DNA of 64,000 nt from Pseudomonas lalucatii (GCF_018398425.1 NZ_JADPMV010000002.1:1603001-1667000); one strand, 5' to 3'; shown: positions 35,297-45,290, counted from the first letter of the stretch. Numbers and translations: made by a program. The notes: generated by a model from the sequence alone, not told the origin.

Positions 35297-38200
35297 GCGG
35301 CGCCGATCTGGACCTGTTGCAGGACAGCTTCGTCGGCCGCTCGCTGATCGAGGCCAGCGCCGGCACCGGCAAGACCTGGACCCTCACCGCGCTCTACGCC
35401 CGCCTGCTGCTGGAGCAGCGGCTGTCGGTGGCGCAGATCCTGGTGGTGACCTTCACCACCGCCGCCACCGCCGAGCTGCGCGAGCGCATCCGCAGGCGCC
35501 TGGCCGAGCTGCTGGCGATCTACGAGCAGGGGCCGGGCGAGGACGCGCTGCTCAATCGCCTGCACGCCCGGTACCCGGACGCGGCCAGCCACCGCCGCCT
35601 GCTGCTGGCGGTGCACGGCTTCGACGAGGCGGCCATCTTCACCATCCACGGCTTCTGCCAGCGCGCCCTGCAGGACGCCGCCTTCGAGGCCGGCGGCGAC
35701 TTCGACAACGAGCTGACCCAGGACGACCGGGAGATTCTCGACGCCCTGCTCGCCGACCTCTGGCGCCACGAGCTGGCCGCCGCCGAGCCGGAATGGGCAG
35801 CCTTCCTGGTGCAGCGCAAGCTCAGCCCCCAGGTCCTGCGCCAGCGCCTGCGCGGCCACCTGGGCAAGCCCTACCTGCGCATCGAGCCGCAGCCCGGCGC
35901 CCAGGCCGACCTGGCGCCGCTGCGCGCGGCCTGGCAGCAGGCGCGGGACGCCTGGCTGGCGCACGGCGGCGCCTGGCTGGAACGGCTCAGGGCCTTCGAC
36001 GGCTTCAAGGGCAACATGGTCGACGCCACCAAGCTGGGCGCCTGGCAGCAGGAGCTGGACGGCTACTTCGGCGATGCCGCCGCCCTGTTCGGCAAGGTCG
36101 AGGGCCTGCGCCGGTTGTCCCGCGAGGGCCTGCTCAAGGCCAGCAAGAAGGGCGCCGCGGCCCCGGACAGCCCCCTGGCAGGCGCCCTGCAGCAGCTGTG
36201 CGAGGCCCTGGAGGCGGCGCTGCCGGACGCCGAGCAGCGGCTGATCGCGCTGCAGGTGCGGCTGCTCGCCCAGCTCGACGAGCAGCTGCCGCAGCGCAAG
36301 GCCGCCCAGCGCCTGCTGGCCTTCGACGACCTGCTCAACCGCCTGCAGCAGGCGCTGCAGGGCGAGGGCGGCGAGCACCTGGCCGCCACCCTGCGCACGC
36401 AATACCCGGTGGCGCTGATCGACGAGTTCCAGGACACCGACCCGGTGCAGTACCAGGTGTTCCGCCGCATCTATCGGGATGCAGGCGATCTGTGTTTCGT
36501 GGGGGACCCGAAACAAGCCATCTACGCCTTCCGCGGCGCCGACCTGGCCACCTACCTCAAGGCCCGCGACGAGGCGGCCCGGCAGTACAGCCTGGCCACC
36601 AACCACCGCTCCACCCCCGAGCTGATCGATGCCCTCAACCGGCTGTTCGACCGGCCCAGGCCCTTCGCCGAACCGGGCCTGACCTACCCGCCGGTGGGCG
36701 CCAGCCCGCGGCCGCGGCCGCGCCTGGTACTGCCCGAGCAGACCCAGGCGGCGCCGCTGGCGCTGGTCTGGCTGGACGACGAGCACCTGACCAAGGGCCA
36801 GGCCGGCGCCCTGGCGGCCCGCGACACGGCCCGGCGCATCGCCGCGGTGCTGGCGGCCAGTGCCCGCGGCGCGGCCTATTTCGAAGAAGAAGGCGCGCGA
36901 GAAGCTGACGCCGCTATCGCCGGGCGCAGCAGCTTTAAGCGGACTCCGCTCAAGGGCGGCGATATCGCCGTCTTGGTCGCCAGCCATCGCCAGGCCGCCG
37001 AGGTGGCCAGCGAACTGGCCGCGCGCGGCGTGTCCAGCGTGCGCCGCGGCAAGGAGAGCGTCTGGCTCAGCGAGGAGGCCGAGGCCCTGGCCGCCGTGCT
37101 CGCCGCCTACGCCGAGCCGGGGCGCGAGGGCGCCCTGCGCTATGCCCTGGCCAGCCGCCTGCTGGGCCGCAGCGCCGCCGAGCTGGCCGCCTGCCAGGAC
37201 GATGCGCGGGCCTGGGACGAGGAGCGCGAGGCGGCCGAGCGCTATCACCAGCTGTGGCAGCAACAGGGCTTCATGCGCGCCTTCCGCGCCTGGCTGGACG
37301 AGCAGCGGGTGGCCGAGCGCCTGCTGGCGCTGGTGGACGGCGAGCGCCGGCTGACCAACCTGCTGCACCTGGCCGAGCTGCTGCAGAGCGAGAGCCTGCA
37401 GCGCCCGGGGCTGGAGCAGCTGCTGGCCTGGTTCGACGCCCAGCGCCGCGCCGAGGCCCACGGCGAGGAGGCCCTGCTGCGCCTGGAGAGCGATGCCGAG
37501 CGGGTGCAGATAGTCACCATCCACACCGCCAAGGGCCTGGAATACCCCCTGGTGTTCTGCCCCTACCTGTGGGACGGCGCCCTGCTGCGCCAGAGCGAGG
37601 ACATCAGCTGCCACGCCGACGACGGCACGCCGCTGCTCGACCTCGGCGGCGAGCACTTCGAGCGGCACCGCGAGCGCGCCCGCCAGGAGCGCTTCGCCGA
37701 GAAGCTGCGCCTGACCTACGTGGCCCTGACCCGTGCCCGTGACCGCCTGTGGCTGCACTGGGGGCCGGTGGACTGCCGGCCGAAGAAGGACGGCAGCCTC
37801 GGCGAGGCCGGCCTGCACAGCAGCGCCCTGGCCTGGCTGCTGCACGGTCGCCAGCTGCCGGGGGCCGATGCCCTGGGCGAGCTGGCCGAGCACCTGAAAA
37901 CCCTGGGGCCGGCGGACCTGCGCGGCGAGATCGAGCGGCTGGTCGAGGCCAGCCAGGGGCGCATGGCCGTGCAGCCGTTGCTCGAGCAGGAATCCAGCGC
38001 CGCCGGCGAACGCCGCGCGCCGGCACCCGAGCAGCTGGCCAGCCTGCAGCGCAGCCTGCACAGCGCCTGGCGCATCGGCAGCTTCTCCGGCCTGGCCGCC
38101 GGTATGCATATGGAGGCGCCGGACCGCGACCATCTGGCCATGCCCGATGCCAGCGAGCCGGGCGGCGGCTTCTTCGCCTTCCCCCGTGGCGCCCGCGCCG

Positions 38201-38877
38201 GCACCTGCCTGCACGCCATCCTCGAGGACTGGGCGCGGGGCAAGGCGGCCCTGGCCGAGCTGGTCGCGCCGGCGCTCAACGGCCACGGCATCGACGCCGA
38301 CACCTGGGGGGAGATCGCCCGCCAGCAGCTGCAACGGGTCATAGAGACCGACCTGGACGGCAACGGCCTGTGCCTGGCCGGCCTCGAGCCGACCCGGCGC
38401 CTGCCCGAGCTGGGCTTCACCTTCCCGGTGGCGAACCTCGATGTGCAGCGCCTGCGGGCGATCCTCGGCGACCCGGCCCATGGTTTGCCGGCGCCGATGC
38501 GCGAGGCCGCCGCGCGCCTGGAGTTCGACAGCCTCAAGGGCTTTCTCAAGGGCTTCATCGACCTCAGCTTCGAGCACGAAGGACGCTGGTACATCGCCGA
38601 CTACAAGTCCAACTGGCTCGGCCCGGATGCCGGCCACTACCAGGGCGAGCGGCTGCTCCAGGCCCTGGCCGGCGAGCACTACTACCTGCAGTACCTGATC
38701 TACCTGGTGGCGCTGCGGCGCTTCCTGCGCCAGCGCCTGGCCGACTTCGACGAGCGCCAGCTGGGCGGCGCCTACTACCTGTTCCTGCGCGGCATGCCGC
38801 AGGCCGGGGTGTACTTCGCGCGCCCGGCCGACAGCCTGCTGGATGCCCTGGATCGGCTGTTCGAGGAGGGTAAATGA
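35293..38877 (+). CDS. recB: Exodeoxyribonuclease V subunit RecB
   Basis: The protein has 1194 residues. UvrD-type helicase motifs are SAGTGKTWTLT (about residue 22), ALIDEFQDTDPVQYQVF, FVGDPKQAIYAFRGAD, IVTIHTAKGLEYPLVF and LTYVALTRARDRLWLH. The C-terminal nuclease domain is complete: GTCLHAILED, LKGFIDLSFEHEGRWYIADYK with the D-x-K catalytic pair. It is the 3'-5' helicase and nuclease of RecBCD. GAGGA lies 6 bases before the ATG. A segment around residues 535-555 looks longer than in E. coli and slightly less GC-rich. Confidence 0.96.
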   Translation: MSGADLDLLQDSFVGRSLIEASAGTGKTWTLTALYARLLLEQRLSVAQILVVTFTTAATAELRERIRRRLAELLAIYEQGPGEDALLNRLHARYPDAASHRRLLLAVHGFDEAAIFTIHGFCQRALQDAAFEAGGDFDNELTQDDREILDALLADLWRHELAAAEPEWAAFLVQRKLSPQVLRQRLRGHLGKPYLRIEPQPGAQADLAPLRAAWQQARDAWLAHGGAWLERLRAFDGFKGNMVDATKLGAWQQELDGYFGDAAALFGKVEGLRRLSREGLLKASKKGAAAPDSPLAGALQQLCEALEAALPDAEQRLIALQVRLLAQLDEQLPQRKAAQRLLAFDDLLNRLQQALQGEGGEHLAATLRTQYPVALIDEFQDTDPVQYQVFRRIYRDAGDLCFVGDPKQAIYAFRGADLATYLKARDEAARQYSLATNHRSTPELIDALNRLFDRPRPFAEPGLTYPPVGASPRPRPRLVLPEQTQAAPLALVWLDDEHLTKGQAGALAARDTARRIAAVLAASARGAAYFEEEGAREADAAIAGRSSFKRTPLKGGDIAVLVASHRQAAEVASELAARGVSSVRRGKESVWLSEEAEALAAVLAAYAEPGREGALRYALASRLLGRSAAELAACQDDARAWDEEREAAERYHQLWQQQGFMRAFRAWLDEQRVAERLLALVDGERRLTNLLHLAELLQSESLQRPGLEQLLAWFDAQRRAEAHGEEALLRLESDAERVQIVTIHTAKGLEYPLVFCPYLWDGALLRQSEDISCHADDGTPLLDLGGEHFERHRERARQERFAEKLRLTYVALTRARDRLWLHWGPVDCRPKKDGSLGEAGLHSSALAWLLHGRQLPGADALGELAEHLKTLGPADLRGEIERLVEASQGRMAVQPLLEQESSAAGERRAPAPEQLASLQRSLHSAWRIGSFSGLAAGMHMEAPDRDHLAMPDASEPGGGFFAFPRGARAGTCLHAILEDWARGKAALAELVAPALNGHGIDADTWGEIARQQLQRVIETDLDGNGLCLAGLEPTRRLPELGFTFPVANLDVQRLRAILGDPAHGLPAPMREAAARLEFDSLKGFLKGFIDLSFEHEGRWYIADYKSNWLGPDAGHYQGERLLQALAGEHYYLQYLIYLVALRRFLRQRLADFDERQLGGAYYLFLRGMPQAGVYFARPADSLLDALDRLFEEGK

Positions 38878-40709
38878 TGTTGCTCGCCGACCTGCCCCTC
38901 GGCCCATTGGAGCGCGCCCTGGTCGCCAGCCTGCAACGCCTGGAGCCGGCCGCCGAGGCGCCGGTGCTGGTCGCGGCGGCGCTGCTCTGCCGGGCCCTGG
39001 AGCAGGGCGACGTGTGCCTGCCGCTGGCGCGCCTGGCCGGCCAGCGGCCCTGGCCGGAGCAGGAGTTCGTCCTGCCGCCGCTGGCGCAATGGCGCCAGGC
39101 GCTGCAGGCGTCCTCGCTGGTCGGCGAGGCAGGCGCCTTCGCCCCGCTGGTCCTCGTCGGCGAGCGCCTGTACCTGGCCCGCTACGAGGCCTACGAGCGG
39201 CGCCTGGCCGAGCAGTTGCTCGAGCGCGCCGGCGACCGCCCGGCGGTGGACGAGGCGCGGCTCGGCGACAGCCTGGCGCGGCTGTTCGCCTTCAACAGCC
39301 AGCAACCGGACTGGCAGCGCCTGGCCGCGGCCCAGGCGGTACGCCGGCGCCTGGCGGTGATCTCCGGCGGCCCCGGCACCGGCAAGACCACCACCGTGGT
39401 GCGCCTGCTCGCCGCGTTGCTGGAACAGCCCGACGGCGAACGGCTGGCCATCGGCCTGGCCGCGCCCACCGGCAAGGCGGCGGCGCGCATGGCCGAGGCG
39501 ATCCGCGGTGCCAAGGCGTCCCTGCCGGTCGACGAGTCGATCAGGGCCGCCCTGCCGGAAGAGGCGCGCACCCTGCACCGCCTGCTCGGCAGCCGCGGTG
39601 ACAGCCCGGCGGTGCGTCACCATGCCGGCAATCCCCTGGCCCTGGACGTGCTGGTGGTGGACGAGGCCTCCATGGTCGACCTGGCGCTGATGGCCAAGCT
39701 GGTGGAGGCCCTGCCGCCCACGGCGCGGCTGATCCTGCTCGGCGACAAGGACCAGCTGTGCGCGGTGGAGGCCGGCGCGGTATTCGCCGAGCTGTGCGAG
39801 GGCCGCGGCTTCGACGCCGCGGCGGCGGCCGAGCTCGAGCGCATCAGCGGCCAGCGCGTGGCGGTGGAGCCGCCGCGCTCGGCCCTGGGCGATGCCGTGG
39901 TGCTGCTGACCCACAGCCACCGCTTCGCCGGCGACAGCGGCATCGGCGAGCTGGCGCGGCGCATCAACGGCGGCGATGTGCCCGGCACCCTGCGGTTGTT
40001 GCAGGAGGGGCGCGAGGACCTGGCCTGGAACGCCCAGCCGACCCCGCAGGCCCTGCTGGAGCGCCTCGAACGCGGCTATGCGCCCTATCTGGCGGCCGCC
40101 CGGGACGGCGACCCGGCGGCCGCCTTCGCCGCCTTCAACGCCTTCCGCGCGCTCTGTGCCCAGCGCGAAGGCCCCTGGGGCGTGGCCGGCCTCAACGAGG
40201 CGCTGGAGGCGCGGATCAAGCGCCGCAGCCAGGTCGCCAGCCGCGAGCGCTGGTACGTCGGGCGGCCGGTGATGGTGCGGCAGAACGACTACGCCCTGGG
40301 TCTGTTCAACGGCGATATCGGCCTCTGCCTGCCTAGCGCCCACGGCCTGCGGGTCTATTTTGAAGGCGAGGGCTCGAGCGAGGGCGGCTACCGCCCCTTC
40401 GCCCCGGCGCGCCTGCCCAGCCACGACAGCGCCTTCGCCATGACCGTGCACAAGAGCCAGGGCTCGGAGTTCGCCGAGGTGCTGCTGGCGCTGCCCGAAC
40501 AGCCCAGCCCGCTGCTGAGTCGCAGCCTGTTCTACACCGGCATCACCCGGGCCAAGCAGCGGGTGGAGATCTGGGGCCTGGCCCCGCGCCTCGGCGAGGC
40601 GGTGGCCACCCGCGCCGAGCGGGCGGCGGGCCTGGCCGAGCGCCTGCAAGGTCCGCCGCAGGGCGCACCGAAGCCCGACAGCGGCGGGCAGCTCGGGCTG
40701 TTCGAGTGA
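38874..40709 (+). CDS. recD: Exodeoxyribonuclease V subunit RecD
   Basis: The protein has 611 residues and is an SF1B helicase moving 5'-3'. Motifs are Walker A GGPGTGKTTTVV (about residue 165), VLVVDEASMVD, LGDKDQLCAVEAG, and the C-terminal AMTVHKSQGSEFAEVLLALP and TGITRAKQRVEIW. The ATG at 38874 overlaps the recB stop by 4 bases; a second in-frame ATG follows at once. It ends the recCBD operon. Confidence 0.96.
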   Translation: MMLLADLPLGPLERALVASLQRLEPAAEAPVLVAAALLCRALEQGDVCLPLARLAGQRPWPEQEFVLPPLAQWRQALQASSLVGEAGAFAPLVLVGERLYLARYEAYERRLAEQLLERAGDRPAVDEARLGDSLARLFAFNSQQPDWQRLAAAQAVRRRLAVISGGPGTGKTTTVVRLLAALLEQPDGERLAIGLAAPTGKAAARMAEAIRGAKASLPVDESIRAALPEEARTLHRLLGSRGDSPAVRHHAGNPLALDVLVVDEASMVDLALMAKLVEALPPTARLILLGDKDQLCAVEAGAVFAELCEGRGFDAAAAAELERISGQRVAVEPPRSALGDAVVLLTHSHRFAGDSGIGELARRINGGDVPGTLRLLQEGREDLAWNAQPTPQALLERLERGYAPYLAAARDGDPAAAFAAFNAFRALCAQREGPWGVAGLNEALEARIKRRSQVASRERWYVGRPVMVRQNDYALGLFNGDIGLCLPSAHGLRVYFEGEGSSEGGYRPFAPARLPSHDSAFAMTVHKSQGSEFAEVLLALPEQPSPLLSRSLFYTGITRAKQRVEIWGLAPRLGEAVATRAERAAGLAERLQGPPQGAPKPDSGGQLGLFE

Positions 40710-40819
40710 TGGCCGGCCCGGGCGCCAGGGGTTACGCCCGGGGCCCGGGTAGATACACTGAGCCTGGGCAGTCGCTGCACGGACGCCCGTTCACCGATCG
40801 AGCCAAGGGAGGCAGGCGG

Positions 40820-41590
40820 TTGCTAGCAGCGAGCAGAGTCGGTTGGCTGGTCTTGTTCCTGTGCCTCGCTGCACGGGCCGAGGGGGATGACCTGCGCCTG
40901 GTGAGCGGCGACGGCTATGCCCCCTTCACCAGCCAGGAGCTGCCGGGCGGCGGCCTGCTCGCGCAGGTGGTCACGCAGGCCCTGCGCCAGGCGCAGGTCT
41001 CCAGCAGTCTCGACTGGTTGCCCTGGAGCCGTGGCCTGCGGATGACCCAGCAGGGCAAGTACGACGCCACCTTCCCCTACGTCCGCACCGAGGTGCTGGC
41101 CGAACAGTTCCTGTTTTCCGAGCCGCTGCTGGTGGTCAGGCAGCATCTGTTCAGCCTGGCCGGCAGCGTCTACGAGGTCGACGACCTGCAGTCGCTGAGC
41201 GGCAGTCGCTTGTGCTATCCCCTCGGCTGGCAGCTGCCCGTGGCGGTTCAGGCGATGGTCGAGCAAGGCCGGCTGGTGCGTCATGCGCCCAAGGGGTTGA
41301 ACGAGTGTGCCCGGCTGCTGCTGCTCGGGCGCGACGATGTCTTCATCGCCAATGGCCCCATAGGCGCCGCGGCGCTCGCGGCCACCGGCCAGCCCGTCAG
41401 CCGCTTTCGCCGCTCGCAGAGCGCTTTTGGCGAGACCAGCCTGCATGTCATCGTTTCGCGGGGGCATCCGCGCGCCGCGCAGCTGCTGCAGACCGTCGAC
41501 CAGAGCCTGCGGCGGTTTCGCGGCAGCGACCGCCACCGGCGCCTGCTCGGGGCCTACCTCGAGGCCCGCGACCGCCAGGCCCAGCGCTGA
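40820..41590 (+). CDS. Periplasmic solute-binding protein (PBP2-like)
   Basis: The protein has 256 residues when started at the TTG codon at 40820, which has AAGGGAGG seven bases upstream. An in-frame ATG at 40706 overlaps the recD end and gives a non-signal leader. From the TTG start a signal peptide appears (LAASRVGWLVLFLCLAARA). The mature part has the family-3 solute-binding fold with LRLVSGDGYAPFTSQELPGGG, LDWLPWSRGLRM and EQFLFSEPLLVV. No transporter partner is adjacent. The ligand is probably amino-acid-like but unknown. Confidence 0.8.
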   Translation: MLAASRVGWLVLFLCLAARAEGDDLRLVSGDGYAPFTSQELPGGGLLAQVVTQALRQAQVSSSLDWLPWSRGLRMTQQGKYDATFPYVRTEVLAEQFLFSEPLLVVRQHLFSLAGSVYEVDDLQSLSGSRLCYPLGWQLPVAVQAMVEQGRLVRHAPKGLNECARLLLLGRDDVFIANGPIGAAALAATGQPVSRFRRSQSAFGETSLHVIVSRGHPRAAQLLQTVDQSLRRFRGSDRHRRLLGAYLEARDRQAQR

Positions 41591-41599
41591 GGCCGCGGC

Positions 41600-42508
41600 T
41601 CAGATCGCCAGCAGGGTCAACAGCAGCGGCAGGCTGGCCGCCGCCAATAGGGTCTGCAGGGTGATCAGCCCGGCCATCAGCTGGCTGTCGCCGCCCAGCT
41701 GGCGGGTCAGCACATAGGCGGTCGGCGCCGTCGGCAGGGCGAAGAACAGCACCAGCACCGTGCTCTCCATCGCCGGCAGCTGCAGACCGCGGGCCATGGC
41801 CCAGGCCAGCAGGGGCATGGCCAGCAGGCGCAGCAGGCTGTTGCCGGCCAGGGCCGGGAGTTCGCCGCCGAGCTGCTCGGGTTTGAGCGCCGCGCCGACG
41901 CAGAGCAGGCCCAGCGGCAGGCTGGCGGCGGCCAGCAGGCTCAGCAGTCGCCCGCTGCCGCCCGGCAGGCCGAGGCCGCCGAGGTTGACCAGGGCGCCGC
42001 CGAGGCAGGCGAGGATCAGCGGGTTCTTGAGGATCGGCAGCAGCAGGCTGCGGGTGCTGATGCCGCGCTCGGCGGTCAGCGACCAGACCGACAGCACGTT
42101 CACCGTCGGCACCATCAGCGCCAGCATCAGCGCCGCCAGGGTCAGGCCCTCCTGGCCGAACAGGCTGGCCACCGCGGCCAGGCCCAGGTAGGTGTTGAAG
42201 CGCAGCGCGCCCTGGGTGAAGGCGCCGAAGCGCGCCGCGCGCCAGCCACGCAGGCGGCGCAGCAGCAGCAGGGCCAGCCAGGCCAGGCCCAGGCCGAGCA
42301 TGACCGCCAGGGCCAGCCGCGGCAGCGCCGGGTTGTCCAGGGGCGCGGTGGCCAGGCTGCTGAACAGCAGGGCGGGGAACAGGATGAAATAGTTCAGGCG
42401 TTCGGCGCCGGGCCAGAAGGCCTCGTTGGGGAACTCCAGGCGGCGCAGGTAGTAGCCGGCGACGATCAAGGCGAACAATGGCCACAGGGCCAGCAGCAAC
42501 TCCAGCAC
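41600..42508 (-). CDS. AEC family (auxin efflux carrier-like) transporter
   Basis: The protein has 302 residues starting at GTG 42508, which is preceded by GGGGA on the minus strand. About ten hydrophobic helices are arranged in two halves. FPNEAFWPGAERLNYFILFPALLF is the typical first loop and helix, and the C-terminal half has SLPLGLLCVGAALKP and ALPTAPTAYVLTRQLGGD, both characteristic of AEC proteins. Some members export malate-like anions. The start codon is not certain. It is divergent from the GFA gene. Confidence 0.85.
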   Translation of the reverse strand: MLELLLALWPLFALIVAGYYLRRLEFPNEAFWPGAERLNYFILFPALLFSSLATAPLDNPALPRLALAVMLGLGLAWLALLLLRRLRGWRAARFGAFTQGALRFNTYLGLAAVASLFGQEGLTLAALMLALMVPTVNVLSVWSLTAERGISTRSLLLPILKNPLILACLGGALVNLGGLGLPGGSGRLLSLLAAASLPLGLLCVGAALKPEQLGGELPALAGNSLLRLLAMPLLAWAMARGLQLPAMESTVLVLFFALPTAPTAYVLTRQLGGDSQLMAGLITLQTLLAAASLPLLLTLLAI

Positions 42509-42600
42509 GACATTCCCCGTCCGTGATAAACGGCCATATTGGCCAGCCGCCCGGCGCGGCGCAAGGGCCGCGCCGGGCCAGACCAGAGGAGCAGCAGGCA

Positions 42601-43005
42601 ATGAGTGAAATCCACTGCGGCGGCTGCCAGTGCGGCGCCCTGCGCTACCGGTTCGAGGCGCCGTTGCGCGACGTCGCCCACTGCCACTGTTCGATGTGCC
42701 GGCGCTGCAGTGGCGGTATCGTCACCACCTGGGTCACGGTGCCGCTGGCCAGTTTCCAGTGGCTGGCCGGTACGCCCAGGGAGTACGCCTCCTCCGCCGG
42801 CTGTACCCGCCGCTTCTGCGGCAACTGCGGCGCCCAGCTGTGCCTGTTCACCACCCTCAGCCCCGGGACCCTGGACGTGACGGTCGCCACCCTCGATCAC
42901 CCCGAGCGGGCCCCGGCCGACCGCCATATCTGGGTGCAGAACCGCCTGCCCTGGCTGCACCTGGACGAGCACCTGCCGCAGGAGCGGCAGGAGTCGCTGC
43001 CCTGA
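42601..43005 (+). CDS. GFA (glutathione-dependent formaldehyde-activating-like) domain protein
   Basis: The protein has 134 residues. Two zinc sites are visible: HCGGCQCGALRY with HCHCSMCRRC in the N-terminal half and CRRFCGNCGAQLCLF later. All expected cysteines are present. The fold matches the GFA/CENP-V family, for which most members lack a proven reaction. GGAG lies 10 bases before the ATG. It is convergent with the DUF4105 gene. Confidence 0.86.
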   Translation: MSEIHCGGCQCGALRYRFEAPLRDVAHCHCSMCRRCSGGIVTTWVTVPLASFQWLAGTPREYASSAGCTRRFCGNCGAQLCLFTTLSPGTLDVTVATLDHPERAPADRHIWVQNRLPWLHLDEHLPQERQESLP

Positions 43006-43020
43006 GCGCGGTGGCGTGGC

Positions 43021-44973
43021 TCAGGGCAGTTGCAGGCCGCCGCCGGCCCGGTGCAAGGCGCGCAGCTGTTCGCGCAGCGCCGCCAGGTTGCTCTCGCCGG
43101 CCTGCAGTTCGGTCAGCAGCGCCGGCTCCAGCAGCTGGCGCACCTCGCGGTCGAGGTCGTCGCTGAGGCGGCGCAGCTGCACCTGGCGCGCCTGGCTCGC
43201 GGCCTCCAGGCGGCGGCGCTCGTCGGCTTGCGGCAGGCCGTAGCCGCTGTCGAGCAGCTCCGCCGGACGGCTGAGGAAGCCGCTGCCGGCGAGAATCTGC
43301 CGCAGGGCCTCGCCGGCCTTCTCCAGGCTCGCGTCGCCGGCGTTCGGCGCGCCGAGGTAGCGGCGCTTGAGCTGGTCCTGGGCCAGCAGCAGCTGGCGGC
43401 GCAGCGCCGCCTGTTCCAGCAGCAGCAGGGCGGCGCTGGCGCGCAGCTCGGCCCGGGGGAACCAGGTGCGGCGCTCGGCGGCCGGCAGCGCCAGCCAGTC
43501 CTCGACCCGTCGCTGCTCGATTGGCAGCAGGTCCTGCAGCACGGCGAACATCGCCTGATAGCGCTCGCGGAAGGAGTCGAAGCGGTAGCCCAGGCGCAGC
43601 GCCTCGCGGGGATCGTCGAGCACCCCGGGGTCGGCCAGGTCGCGGGCCACCAGGCCGTCGAGCAGGCCGTTGGGCAGGATGCTGTCGAAGGCCTGTAGCT
43701 GCGGCGACGGGATGCCGCTGCGCAGCAGCTTGAGGGTCTCCACCGCGCAGTTGTTGGAGATGAAGTAGTAGTCGCCGTCGTAGCTCCAGTGCTGCTCGGC
43801 GGCGCGGGTCACCAGCGCCTCGACCTGCTCGCGCTCGAGCTTGAGCGGCACCGAGGCCAGGCTGCGCAGCTCGACCTTGGTGTACTCCTCGATCACCTGG
43901 GCCAGGGGCAGGATGAACAGCCGCGACGGATAGGCGCCGGTCAGGCCGTCCCAGCTGGACAGCTGCAGGTCGCCGACGAAGGCGCGGTAGGACAGCACCA
44001 GGTGCTGGTCGAGGTCCAGGCGGCAGTCCGGGCCGCGCGGCCGGCCGGGGGCGCAGAGCACCAGGCGCAGCATGCTGTGGCCCCAGCGGCTGGCCCAGTT
44101 CTGGTTGGCCTCGGCGAGCAGGTAGTCGACCTGGTAGACCCGCTCGGGGTCGAGGCTGGCCAGGGGCTGGCGGGCGAAGTCGGCGCCGGCGTTGAGGTAG
44201 GCGTAGTCCTCGCTGCAGGCTCGCGGGTGCGGCGGCGTCCAGGCGAAGTGGGTGCGGAAATAGCGCGCCAGCGAGGGGCGGCGGCAGGCGTAGCCGGGGT
44301 CGAGGAGGAAGTATTCCAGGTTCACCGCGACGAACTCGCGCGGGTTGCTCAGCTCGTAGACGTCCGGGCTGCGCGCCAGCTGGGCGTTGTCCCGTTCGCG
44401 CTGGCCGCGCCTGCCGACCCGCTGCGGCCAGCCGGCCAGGTCGAGCAGGTAGGGATCGTCGCTCAGGGTGAAGCGGCGGGCCTCCTGGCCGCGGCAGGCG
44501 GCAGGCAGGCCGACCGGCCCGAGGCTGGCGGCCAGGCGGCGGCAGCGCTGCAGCCGACGTCTTTCGCTCGCCGGCCAGAGCCGCGCGCGGTCGTACAGGT
44601 GGGTGAGCTCGTGCACCAGGGTGGCCAGCAGCTCGCGGCGCTGGCTGCCGTGGGGGCGGCCGGTCTGCTGACGGGCGGCGCTGCCGTCGCTCAGGGCGGG
44701 CAGCAGGGCGGCGTTCAGCTCGATGCCGCTGAAGCGTCCGGCGCGGCCGTAGACCGCCGCCGGCATAGTCTGCCAGCGCACCGTCACGGGGCGGTCCAGG
44801 CGCTCGCGCAGGCGCGGCGGCAAGGCGTCGAGGGCCTCGTCCAGCAGTTCCGAGCTGGCCCGGCGCTGCTGGCGGTCGAGCTCGTCGCCGTCCAGCACCA
44901 GGCGCAATGCGGCCTCGCTGCCGGCGCTGGCGAGCAGCGCCGCGGCCAGTAGCCAGGTGCGCGCCAGGTTCAC
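43021..44973 (-). CDS. DUF4105 protein with putative zincin motif
   Basis: The protein has 650 residues. The start is GTG at 44973, forming a GTGA overlap with the stop of the DUF2388 gene upstream, so translation is probably coupled. A signal peptide (LARTWLLAAALLASAGSEA) leads into an N-terminal region with LVHELTHLYD (about residue 120), an HExxH-like zinc site (HELTH). A DUF4105 core follows, with RWGHSMLRLVLCAP and NNCAVETLKLLRSGIPS. The C-terminal third is Leu/Arg/Glu-rich and probably coiled-coil. It may be a periplasmic or outer-membrane-associated enzyme; the substrate is unknown. Confidence 0.82.
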   Translation of the reverse strand: MNLARTWLLAAALLASAGSEAALRLVLDGDELDRQQRRASSELLDEALDALPPRLRERLDRPVTVRWQTMPAAVYGRAGRFSGIELNAALLPALSDGSAARQQTGRPHGSQRRELLATLVHELTHLYDRARLWPASERRRLQRCRRLAASLGPVGLPAACRGQEARRFTLSDDPYLLDLAGWPQRVGRRGQRERDNAQLARSPDVYELSNPREFVAVNLEYFLLDPGYACRRPSLARYFRTHFAWTPPHPRACSEDYAYLNAGADFARQPLASLDPERVYQVDYLLAEANQNWASRWGHSMLRLVLCAPGRPRGPDCRLDLDQHLVLSYRAFVGDLQLSSWDGLTGAYPSRLFILPLAQVIEEYTKVELRSLASVPLKLEREQVEALVTRAAEQHWSYDGDYYFISNNCAVETLKLLRSGIPSPQLQAFDSILPNGLLDGLVARDLADPGVLDDPREALRLGYRFDSFRERYQAMFAVLQDLLPIEQRRVEDWLALPAAERRTWFPRAELRASAALLLLEQAALRRQLLLAQDQLKRRYLGAPNAGDASLEKAGEALRQILAGSGFLSRPAELLDSGYGLPQADERRRLEAASQARQVQLRRLSDDLDREVRQLLEPALLTELQAGESNLAALREQLRALHRAGGGLQLP

Positions 44974-45290
44974 AGGGCGAGTATGGCTGCGGCCAGCTCC
45001 AGGTCGGAGGCGGACCGGGTGTCGGGGGCCTGGCGGCGGATGGCGTGCAGCGCCGCCTCCAGATGGGCGCCGCGGATGCTGCCGCCGCTGGCGACGAAGC
45101 TGGCGGCGTCGTCGCGGGCCTCGACCACCACCTTCAGGTCGCGGATCGAGGTGGTGGTGTCCGAGGTGAAGTCGAGGCTGCGCTCCAGTGCCCGGACGAC
45201 GATGTTGCTGGTGGCGACCAGGGTCTGCGCCTGGGCGCTGGCGACGGACAGGGCGATGCAGGCAAGGGCGGCGAACAGCGGGCGGGGCAT
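44970..45290 (-). CDS. Small exported DUF2388 protein A
   Basis: The protein has 106 residues: a signal peptide (MPRPLFAALACIALSVASAQA) plus a core with ARDDAASFVASGGSIRGA and LEAAL. This is the DUF2388 family, common in Pseudomonas and of unknown function. It is a close paralogue of the next gene upstream, sharing the ARDDAASFVAS and IRGAHLEAAL stretches. It overlaps the DUF4105 start by 4 bases. Both lie on the minus strand. Confidence 0.82.
   Translation of the reverse strand: MPRPLFAALACIALSVASAQAQTLVATSNIVVRALERSLDFTSDTTTSIRDLKVVVEARDDAASFVASGGSIRGAHLEAALHAIRRQAPDTRSASDLELAAAILAL

Noticed and set aside
35245..38907. A minus-strand open frame of about 1220 codons
   Set aside because: It is antisense to recB, whose helicase and nuclease motifs are complete; the opposite translation has no recognisable domain.
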